Positions 1 to 4,492 of a DNA stretch of 6,832 nucleotides are shown here, in pieces. The number at the start of each line of letters is the position of its first letter. The first letter of the stretch is position 1. Source of the stretch: Bryobacterales bacterium (GTDB lineage Bacteria > Acidobacteriota > Terriglobia > Bryobacterales > Bryobacteraceae). The stretch is taken from the NCBI GenBank assembly GCA_003154855.1, contig PMEV01000096.1:6014-12845 (forward strand), in the 5' to 3' direction. The notes beneath the pieces were generated by a model. The model had not been told where the DNA came from, did not search any database, and saw only the letters and a list, made by a program, of their open reading frames with translations. Position numbers and translations under genes: made by a program.

Positions 1-1
1 G

Positions 2-295
2 CGCCTGTTCACGCCCCGCGAAATCGCCTACGTCGAGCGCAAGGCCAACCGCTTCGAGAGGTACGCCGCCCGGTTCGCCGCCAAGGAAGCCGGGATGAAA
101 GCCATCGGTACGGGCTGGCGAGGCGGCGTGCGCTGGCAGGATTTCGAAGTGGCGAACCAGCGCTCGGGCCGGCCGGCGCTCGAATTGCACGGCGTGGCGG
201 CCCGCATCGCCGCGCACTTGGGAGTGAAAACGATATCCTTGTCGCTCACACACACCGCCAGCACCGCGATGGCGCTGGTGATTCTGGAATCGTAG
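2..295 (+). CDS. acpS: Holo-[acyl-carrier-protein] synthase, C-terminal part (5' truncated by window edge)
   Basis: This enzyme moves the 4'-phosphopantetheine arm from coenzyme A onto a serine of apo-ACP in the cytoplasm, activating ACP for fatty-acid synthesis. Ninety-seven residues are visible; the family is usually about 120-130 long, so roughly 25-30 N-terminal residues, including the metal-binding Asp near the start, lie outside the window. Visible hallmarks, in order, are LFTPREI, then RYAARFAAKEAGMKAIGTG (the Glu of KEA, visible residue 29, is the family's second Mg2+ ligand), VRWQDFEV, SGRPALELHG, and ISLSLTHTASTAMALVILE near the end. The family usually has S-H-T where this has T-H-T, a mild variation. 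The frame is open from base 2 to TAG at 293-295. The next gene begins 8 bases later on the same strand, so the two are probably cotranscribed. Identification is by motif recognition; I am confident in it. Confidence 0.93.
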   Translation, partial: RLFTPREIAYVERKANRFERYAARFAAKEAGMKAIGTGWRGGVRWQDFEVANQRSGRPALELHGVAARIAAHLGVKTISLSLTHTASTAMALVILES

Positions 296-299
296 AGGT
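293..299 (+). promoter_or_regulatory. Ribosome binding site overlapping the acpS stop codon
   Basis: The sequence TAGAGGT contains an AGAGG-like Shine-Dalgarno core and shares its first three bases with the acpS stop codon. It is followed by 4 bases and the ATG at 304. This supports the chosen start of the downstream gene and suggests translational coupling between the two genes. The spacing is slightly short for an ideal site. Confidence 0.5.
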
Positions 300-303
300 C
301 ATC

Positions 304-1203
304 ATGAAAATAACGCAACGCATCTTGGGATTGGCGGGGGCTGGGTTGCTACTGGGCAGCTTCGCGAATTGTCTGGCGCAAGGGCCGGTTCCCTTCGCCC
401 CCTTCGAGGATTGGAAGAAGGCCGTCGCTTCCGGCGACCAGGCCGCGCTGGCCAAGCTGTACGACGCGCATCCGCCCGCCGTGGCGCAAGTCGGCAGCAC
501 CAAGCTGGCCAAGTTGGACGACGAATGGAAATTCTGGCTGGGGTTGAAGTCCTCGGGGGTGACGGAGTTGCATCCCAAGGTGCTGGACATCTCTTCGATG
601 GGCGGGATGAAGAAACTGCTGGTGCGCGTGGAGTGCCAGCGTGCGAATGGGAAGGCCGCGGGCGGCCGGGAGAATCTGGTGTTCACCATGGCGCAACTCT
701 GGGCTCCCCAGGAGGATGGCTGGCGGATCATGGTTTCGCAGCGGAGCGAATTCGCCGTGGATCCCGGGCGCAGGCTGCCCCAGCCGCCGACGCCGAATAC
801 CCGGCTGTACTCCGATCCGAGCGAAGCGCACGCGGAGCTGACGGAGGCTCTGAACCGCGCGGCCAAGGAACACAAACGGGTGATCGCGATGTTTGGCGCC
901 AACTGGTGCTACGACTGCCACGTGCTCGACACCACGCTGCACTCGAAGGAATTCGCGCCGCTGCTGGAGGCCAACTACGTCCTGGTGCACATCAATATCG
1001 GCGAGGAAGGAAAGGACAACAACGACATGGCGGCCGTGCTGGGCGTGGGCCTGAATCGGGGGATTCCCAGCCTGGGGGTGCTCGAGCCGGATGGGAAGGT
1101 GGTGTTCGCGCAAAAGGACGGCGAGTTCGAATCGACGGTGAAGATCGGCCCGGAGGACGTGCGCGCGTTCCTGGAGAAGTGGAAGCCGGCTAGTTCCCGG
1201 TAG
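304..1203 (+). CDS. Secreted NTF2-like/thioredoxin-fold protein with CYDC site
   Basis: A 299-residue protein. Residues 1-25 form a signal peptide: basic start (MKITQR), hydrophobic core, then CLA|Q, a plausible signal peptidase I site. C23 is not in a good lipobox (FANC), so a lipoprotein is less likely. Residues 30-165 resemble an NTF2/SnoaL-type fold: a helix with an alternating pattern (FEDWKKAVASGDQAALAKLYD) and later strands ending in DGWRIMVSQRSEF. Residues about 175-290 are a thioredoxin fold: a strand VIAMFGANW, the redox pair C202-Y-D-C205, and the conserved cis-proline P255 in GIPSLGVLEPDGK. The likely role is thiol-disulphide exchange or redox-linked assembly outside the cytoplasm; the partner is unknown. 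It follows acpS by 8 bp but has no obvious functional tie to it. Its 3' end overlaps the opposite-strand gene by 14 bp. The thioredoxin call is firm, the N-terminal domain call moderate. Confidence 0.85.
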   Translation: MKITQRILGLAGAGLLLGSFANCLAQGPVPFAPFEDWKKAVASGDQAALAKLYDAHPPAVAQVGSTKLAKLDDEWKFWLGLKSSGVTELHPKVLDISSMGGMKKLLVRVECQRANGKAAGGRENLVFTMAQLWAPQEDGWRIMVSQRSEFAVDPGRRLPQPPTPNTRLYSDPSEAHAELTEALNRAAKEHKRVIAMFGANWCYDCHVLDTTLHSKEFAPLLEANYVLVHINIGEEGKDNNDMAAVLGVGLNRGIPSLGVLEPDGKVVFAQKDGEFESTVKIGPEDVRAFLEKWKPASSR

Positions 1204-1813
1204 CCACGGCTGCGCGCAACTGCGCCTCTTCCAGGCGGCGGGCTTCCTGCCAGGTATGAAGCATGCGGTGGACCACCGAAATGTTCCCGATCACGGCGAT
1301 CACCCAGAGCACCGGGGCTATCCGGTTGAACAGCGCGCCGATGATCAGCAGCACCATGCGCTCGGGGCGCTCCATGAACCCCACCTTGCACTTCGGAATG
1401 GAACACTCCGCCCGCGCCCGGGTGTAGCTCACCATCACGGAGGCGGTCATCACCACCGCGGTTAGCACCACGTAAAAGTAGCGGTTGATGGAGGCATAGT
1501 AGACCAGCAGGCCCATGAGCAGCACCAGGTCCGAGTAGCGGTCCACCACCGAATCGAAGAAGCCGCCGAACAGCGTGACCTGCTGGGTCTCTCGGGCCAC
1601 CCGCCCGTCCACCATATCGAACAGCGCGGCCGCGATCATCACGACACCCGCCGTAATGAACCAGCCGTAGGCCAGCAGCACGGCGGCCACGGCGTTGATT
1701 ACCAGGCCGATGAAGGTCAGCACGTTGGGATGGATGCGAGAGAGCGCGAGCGCCCGCACGATCTGCGTGATCACCGCGTTGCAGCCCACGCCGATGGCGC
1801 GTGTATAGGTCAT
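1190..1813 (-). CDS. CDP-alcohol phosphatidyltransferase (phosphatidylinositol-phosphate synthase-like)
   Basis: A 207-residue integral membrane enzyme that joins a CDP-diacylglycerol-type donor to an alcohol acceptor, releasing CMP. The full family signature is present with exact spacing: D66-x2-D69-G70-x2-A73-R74-x8-G83-x3-D87-x3-D91, where the four Asp residues bind metal and provide the general base. Hydrophobic segments at about 31-50, 52-66, 95-105, 112-128 and 153-180 fit the usual six-helix core. HPNVLT (28-33) matches the conserved N-terminal PNxLT. SYTRARAE (129-136) and GFMERPER (145-152) resemble mycobacterial-type inositol-phosphate synthases more than PgsA or PssA, so inositol phosphate is a possible acceptor, but this is inference. 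The C terminus (185-207) is a charged, Ala-rich tail. It lies 6 bp after greA, and its ribosome binding site (GGGGAG, complement of 1824-1829) sits inside the end of greA, so the two are probably one transcript. Confidence 0.9.
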   Translation of the reverse strand: MTYTRAIGVGCNAVITQIVRALALSRIHPNVLTFIGLVINAVAAVLLAYGWFITAGVVMIAAALFDMVDGRVARETQQVTLFGGFFDSVVDRYSDLVLLMGLLVYYASINRYFYVVLTAVVMTASVMVSYTRARAECSIPKCKVGFMERPERMVLLIIGALFNRIAPVLWVIAVIGNISVVHRMLHTWQEARRLEEAQLRAAVATGN

Positions 1814-1819
1814 CCGAAC

Positions 1820-2290
1820 TCAGCTCCCCAGGTCGTGTATGGTGGTCAGTTTGACGACTTCCATTTCCCGCATTCCACCCGGAATCTGGATCTTGACCAC
1901 ATCGCCCACTTCCTTGCCCAACAGTCCCCGGCCGATGGGAGACCCCGTCGAGATCCTGCCCTTGGCGACGTCGGCCTCTTCGCTGGTGACTAGCGTGTAA
2001 GTGATCTGCTCGTTCTTGGTGAGATCCATGACCACCACCGAGGAGCCCAGCCCGACCTTGTCCCGCGAGATCTTGGACACGTCGATCATGCTGAGCTGGC
2101 TCAGCCGCTCCCGCAATTGGTTGAGCCGGGCGTTTACGTGGCCTTGCCGCTCCTTGGCGGCGTGGTATTCGGCGTTCTCGCTCAGGTCCCCGTGGGCCCT
2201 GGCCGTTCGAATCTCCTTGGGCAGCTCAACCTGCAGCTCGTGTTCCAGCGTCGTGATTTCGTCCTGGAGTTTCTTTTTAAGCGCTTCCAT
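1820..2290 (-). CDS. greA: Transcription elongation factor GreA
   Basis: A 156-residue protein that enters the RNA polymerase secondary channel and stimulates cleavage of backtracked RNA, rescuing arrested complexes. Residues 1-75 are the N-terminal coiled coil, with GDLSENAEYHAAKERQ (34-49) at the tip. D35 and E38 correspond to the acidic pair that holds the catalytic Mg2+ in the polymerase active site. Residues about 80-156 form the FKBP-like C-terminal domain, with the typical ISTGSPIGRGLLGKEVGDVV stretch. Length is normal for the family. The ATG at 2290 is the only credible start: no in-frame ATG, GTG or TTG occurs in the dozen codons upstream, and the coiled coil begins at once. The Shine-Dalgarno is poor: the nearest purine-rich run, GGGAG (complement of 2305-2309), is 14 bases away. 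The phosphatidyltransferase follows 6 bp downstream. Confidence 0.96.
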   Translation of the reverse strand: MEALKKKLQDEITTLEHELQVELPKEIRTARAHGDLSENAEYHAAKERQGHVNARLNQLRERLSQLSMIDVSKISRDKVGLGSSVVVMDLTKNEQITYTLVTSEEADVAKGRISTGSPIGRGLLGKEVGDVVKIQIPGGMREMEVVKLTTIHDLGS

Positions 2291-2317
2291 AGGAAGGCGT
2301 ACCGCTCCCAGATCCTC

Positions 2318-2323
2318 ATTATA
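2318..2323 (-). promoter_or_regulatory. Candidate -10 box for greA (TATAAT)
   Basis: The minus strand carries a perfect TATAAT 27 bases upstream of the greA ATG. Transcription would start near 2311, leaving a leader of about 20 bases. At the usual 17-bp distance the -35 position (2341-2346) reads ACCCGC, a poor match, so either an activator or a different sigma factor would be needed, or the hexamer is chance. In such GC-rich DNA a perfect hexamer at the right distance is still suggestive. Confidence 0.45.
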
Positions 2324-2379
2324 GAGCAGGTGGCGCGCGGGCGGGTTGGCTAAACTCCTCTGCGCGGAGATTCTGACCG

Positions 2380-2397
2380 ATTCGGCCGGAATTCGGC
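2380..2397 (+). repeat. ATTCGGC tandem direct repeat, 11-bp period
   Basis: Two copies of ATTCGGC at 2380-2386 and 2391-2397 are offset by 11 bp, about one helical turn. The second copy also pairs with an upstream GCCG (2385-2388) to make a short inverted repeat around GAATT. This could be a protein-binding site upstream of the greA promoter, or chance in GC-rich DNA. Confidence 0.3.
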
Positions 2398-2673
2398 GTC
2401 ACGCCAGGCGGCCGAAGGCCAACTGGGGGATGACGACAAGTTTCCCGAGCTTCTACCCCGCTGCAAAAACGTCCTTGCCGAACTGTGTCAGGCAGTACTC
2501 GTGCGTGCAGCCCACTGGCTGGCATCCGAGACGCGAACCCCGCCATCCCAATGCGCCAGCACGAAATCCAGCTCTGAACTTCCCGGTGTGCCTCGCGGTT
2601 CTTGCCTCGGACAATTCTGGCACAACGAGCCGTCTCCGCAAGGAGCGCAGCGCGGGGCCGTCCGGGAGGACAA

Positions 2674-2687
2674 TGGGCGGAAGCCCA
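2674..2687 (+). promoter_or_regulatory. Hairpin with GGAA tetraloop over the SEC-C gene ribosome binding site
   Basis: TGGGC (2674-2678) and GCCCA (2683-2687) form a 5-bp perfect stem closing a GGAA loop, which fits the stable GNRA tetraloop class. The loop plus the first stem base (GGAAG, 2679-2683) is also the Shine-Dalgarno, 6 bases before the ATG at 2690. The hairpin would therefore present or occlude the ribosome binding site. The site supports 2690 as the start; any regulatory role is inference. Confidence 0.45.
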
Positions 2688-2689
2688 CA

Positions 2690-3601
2690 ATGGAGACACA
2701 ACAGATTCTACGCGAACTGGAGAGGGCGACGGGCCGCTTCCCGCGCGCCGCGGTCGCGGCGGCGATCGGGCGCCGGGAGGAGATCACGCCGGACCTCCTT
2801 CGAATTCTTCACGAGACGACCGAGCGGGCGGCCGAACTCGACGCGGAGGGGGAATACATGGCCCATCTGTACGCCATGTTTCTCCTCGCGCAGTTCCGCG
2901 AGGTGCGAGCCTATCCACTGGTCGTCAAGTTTGTTTCGCTCCCGGGCGAACTCTTGGATTCCCTGTGTGGCGACTTCCTCACCGAGGACCTCGGCAGGGT
3001 CCTGGCATCCGTCTGCGGGGGAGAACTCGGCGGTATTCAGTCTTTGATCGAGAGCGAGCCTATCTACGAGTGGGTCCGGGGCGCGGCATTGAAAAGCCTG
3101 GTCACTCTGGTCGCCGCCGGCCAGAAGGGCCGCGAGGAAATTCTGAGCTACTTCAGCCAACTGTTTCGGGGCAAGCTAGCGCGGGAGTTTTCGCACGTTT
3201 GGAACGCGCTGGTCGCGCGCAGCGCGGACCTCTGTCCCGACGACCTGATCGATGACATTGAACGCGCTTACCAGGACGACTTGGTGGAACCCGAGTACAT
3301 CGGCTGGGCCGATGTCCAGGAAGCCTTGGCCCTTGGTAAGGACCAGGCGCTGGTGCGGCTTAGGGGCAACTCCCATTACCGTCTGGTAGAAGACACCGTT
3401 CGGGAGATGGGATGGTGGGCGTGCTTCCACGAGGGCGAACGTACTCGGCGGAGCGGCGCAGGTTCAGCCGCTCGGATCGATTTTCCCGCCGCGCCGAGAG
3501 TAGCTTCTCCTCCGATGAAGCGGGCCACGCCCAAGACGGGCAGGAACGATCCGTGTCCTTGCGGCAGCGGCAAAAAGTTCAAGAAATGCTGCGGGGCCTA
3601 A
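2690..3601 (+). CDS. DUF1186 family protein with C-terminal SEC-C zinc-binding motif
   Basis: A 303-residue, mainly helical, soluble protein. Residues about 1-245 match the DUF1186 pattern: helical repeats with FPRAAVAAAIGRREEITPDLLRIL (17-40), AMFLLAQFREVRAYPLV (62-78), GDFLTEDLGRVLASVCGGEL (94-113), VRGAALKSLVTLVAAG (129-144) and VWNALVARSADLCPDDL (170-186). The biochemical function of this family is unknown. A basic, disordered linker (about 250-284) leads to a SEC-C motif: C289-x-C291-x8-C300-C301 in NDPCPCGSGKKFKKCC. In SecA this motif binds zinc and contacts SecB or ribosomes; here it may dock the protein to a partner. The start is at 2690 because METQQ is preceded by GGAAG at 6 bases and opens the conserved domain. 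The frame is open further upstream to an ATG at 2501, but that extension is low-complexity and unlike a domain. It converges on the PIN toxin gene 121 bp downstream. Confidence 0.85.
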   Translation: METQQILRELERATGRFPRAAVAAAIGRREEITPDLLRILHETTERAAELDAEGEYMAHLYAMFLLAQFREVRAYPLVVKFVSLPGELLDSLCGDFLTEDLGRVLASVCGGELGGIQSLIESEPIYEWVRGAALKSLVTLVAAGQKGREEILSYFSQLFRGKLAREFSHVWNALVARSADLCPDDLIDDIERAYQDDLVEPEYIGWADVQEALALGKDQALVRLRGNSHYRLVEDTVREMGWWACFHEGERTRRSGAGSAARIDFPAAPRVASPPMKRATPKTGRNDPCPCGSGKKFKKCCGA

Positions 3602-3722
3602 GTCCAGACGGGTAGCCTTCCGCCACGCTCCCGCTCTCCACCAATCGCCCACATCTGCCGACGCGCCCGACAAGCTGACCAGCGATCCCGGCGGATTGAA
3701 CAACGGCTGCCCGGACAAACCT

Positions 3723-4139
3723 TCAGCGGCGTCCCGGTTCGCGCGCGATTCCCGCGAGGAACGCGGCCGGGGTGACGATGGCGATGCCCTGAAAAGGATG
3801 AAGGGCTAGCAGATCCAGGTCGCCGCTGATTACGAACGCGGCCCGCGATTCCAGCGCGCACGCGAGGATGAAATCGTCGCCCGGATCTCGACTCACGTGG
3901 ACGTCCTCCGGCGGCGCCACCCAGCAGGCTTCATCCCACAGTTCCCGGCACGCCCGCTCGGCCCGATTATTGGACCAGCCGAACTTCTCGGTGAGGGTTG
4001 CGAGAAGTTCCTCCCGGATTTCCGCCGATGCCACAAGCTGGAACGCGCCCGCCTCCGCCAGTTGGATTACCGCTGCCGGTTTCCCTCCAAACACCAGCGC
4101 CGATACGTAGACATTGGTGTCAACAACCGCCCGAATCAT
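3723..4139 (-). CDS. PIN-domain toxin of a type II toxin-antitoxin module (putative RNase)
   Basis: A 138-residue single-domain protein of the PIN superfamily, of the kind annotated as putative TA toxin component, PIN family. PIN toxins are metal-dependent RNases that cut cellular RNA when freed from the antitoxin. The acidic residues expected for the active site are visible: D7 in VVDTNVYVSAL, E40 and E44 in the SAEIREELL helix, D85/D88/D89 in RDPGDDFILACAL, and D107/D109 in VISGDLDLL. It ends with a strand-helix element, IVTPAAFLAGI. The ATG overlaps the antitoxin stop as ATGA (4139-4136). No good Shine-Dalgarno lies close by, which suggests reinitiation after antitoxin translation. A longer reading of this frame, up to 4778, exists but would run out of frame through the antitoxin and protease genes, so I reject it. 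All key residues look intact, so the toxin is probably functional; its target is unknown. Confidence 0.9.
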   Translation of the reverse strand: MIRAVVDTNVYVSALVFGGKPAAVIQLAEAGAFQLVASAEIREELLATLTEKFGWSNNRAERACRELWDEACWVAPPEDVHVSRDPGDDFILACALESRAAFVISGDLDLLALHPFQGIAIVTPAAFLAGIAREPGRR

Positions 4140-4408
4140 TTCGCTGGGCGGCGGGAGATCCTCCGCGCGCGGTGCTGTTTGCGAACTTCCTTCGCGAGTG
4201 GAACAACGTCGGCTTCGCTGAGACCGAGTTCTCCGGCCTTGGCCCGGCCGTAGGCGTTCATCTCCTCCCACCAGCTCTTCCGCTCGTAATAGCGGAGCGC
4301 TTCCCGAACGAGCTCGCTCATGGTCCGGTTCTCTCGTTCTGCGAGCTGCGCGGCGCGGGTAAGCATCTCCGGGGGCAAGGTGATCGACAGAGTCTTGCTC
4401 GTTCTCAT
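4136..4408 (-). CDS. Ribbon-helix-helix (CopG/Arc-type) antitoxin
   Basis: A 90-residue protein. Residues 3-12 (TSKTLSITLP) form the DNA-binding ribbon strand. Residues 14-25 and 30-42 form the two helices (EMLTRAAQLAER, then MSELVREALRYY), with the turn at ENRT. This is the classic dimeric CopG-type fold. The remainder (43-90), acidic then strongly basic (RKQHRARRISRRPAK), is the likely toxin-binding tail. As antitoxin it would neutralise the PIN protein downstream and autorepress the operon. The ATG at 4408 is chosen because MRTSKTLSITLP is the natural domain start. The frame remains open to 4486, but the upstream residues have no recognisable content. No Shine-Dalgarno is visible before this ATG; see the promoter entry for a leaderless alternative. 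The stop overlaps the toxin start by 4 bases. Confidence 0.9.
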   Translation of the reverse strand: MRTSKTLSITLPPEMLTRAAQLAERENRTMSELVREALRYYERKSWWEEMNAYGRAKAGELGLSEADVVPLAKEVRKQHRARRISRRPAK

Positions 4409-4414
4409 ACCAGT

Positions 4415-4442
4415 AGTGTAGCGCACGATTTTGCAATGTAAA
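4415..4442 (-). promoter_or_regulatory. Candidate antitoxin promoter, possibly leaderless
   Basis: On the minus strand TTTACA (4442-4437, five of six matches to the -35 consensus) is followed after 16 bp by TACACT (4420-4415, four of six to the -10 consensus). Transcription would start at about 4408, the first base of the antitoxin ATG. This fits the absence of a ribosome binding site and would give a leaderless transcript. The prediction rests on two imperfect hexamers. Confidence 0.4.
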
Positions 4443-4448
4443 GCACGA
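4423..4448 (+). repeat. Direct repeat GCACGA, 20-bp offset, in the antitoxin promoter
   Basis: GCACGA occurs at 4423-4428 and again at 4443-4448, exactly 20 bp apart, about two helical turns on one face of the DNA. The first copy lies in the spacer next to the proposed -10 box and the second just upstream of the -35 box. Ribbon-helix-helix antitoxins often bind short repeats over their own promoter, so these are candidate half-sites. The repeats are short enough that chance cannot be excluded. Confidence 0.35.
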
Positions 4449-4492
4449 CAACCAATCACTCGCAGCATCCATGTAACTGGTTTCACTTGGAT

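Larger units (their letters stand above)
2291..2689. other. 399-bp divergent intergenic region without a convincing gene
   Basis: This stretch separates the divergent greA and DUF1186/SEC-C genes. It should hold the promoters of both. I see the greA -10 candidate (2318-2323), a pair of ATTCGGC direct repeats 11 bp apart (2380-2386 and 2391-2397), and a small GGCC-GAA-GGCC inverted repeat. Open frames cross it on both strands, but they are rich in Arg, Pro, Ser and Gly, have no recognisable domain and no good ribosome binding site, and overlap the real genes, so I treat them as GC-driven shadows. I found no clear promoter for the downstream gene, no tRNA and no convincing terminator. Confidence 0.6.

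Noticed and set aside
349..1113. Long minus-strand and alternate plus-strand frames across the thioredoxin-fold gene
   Set aside because: They are His/Arg/Gly-rich, lack motifs and lie wholly over a gene with a signal peptide, CxxC and cis-Pro.
2612..2628. A possible sigma-54 promoter around TGGCAC upstream of the SEC-C gene
   Set aside because: The GG-N10-GC spacing required between the -24 and -12 elements is not met.
2501..2689. Upstream start for the DUF1186/SEC-C protein at 2501
   Set aside because: The additional 63 residues are low-complexity and outside the conserved domain; 2690 has a well-spaced GGAAG and starts the domain.
2346..3047. A 233-residue plus-strand frame over the intergenic region and the DUF1186 gene
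   Set aside because: Ser/Arg-rich and without domains. An internal ATG at 2673 has GGGAGGA only 2 bases away, and the frame overlaps the better-supported gene.
3602..3722. A terminator between the converging SEC-C and PIN genes
   Set aside because: No stable hairpin followed by a T-tract could be found on either strand; the spacer looks featureless.
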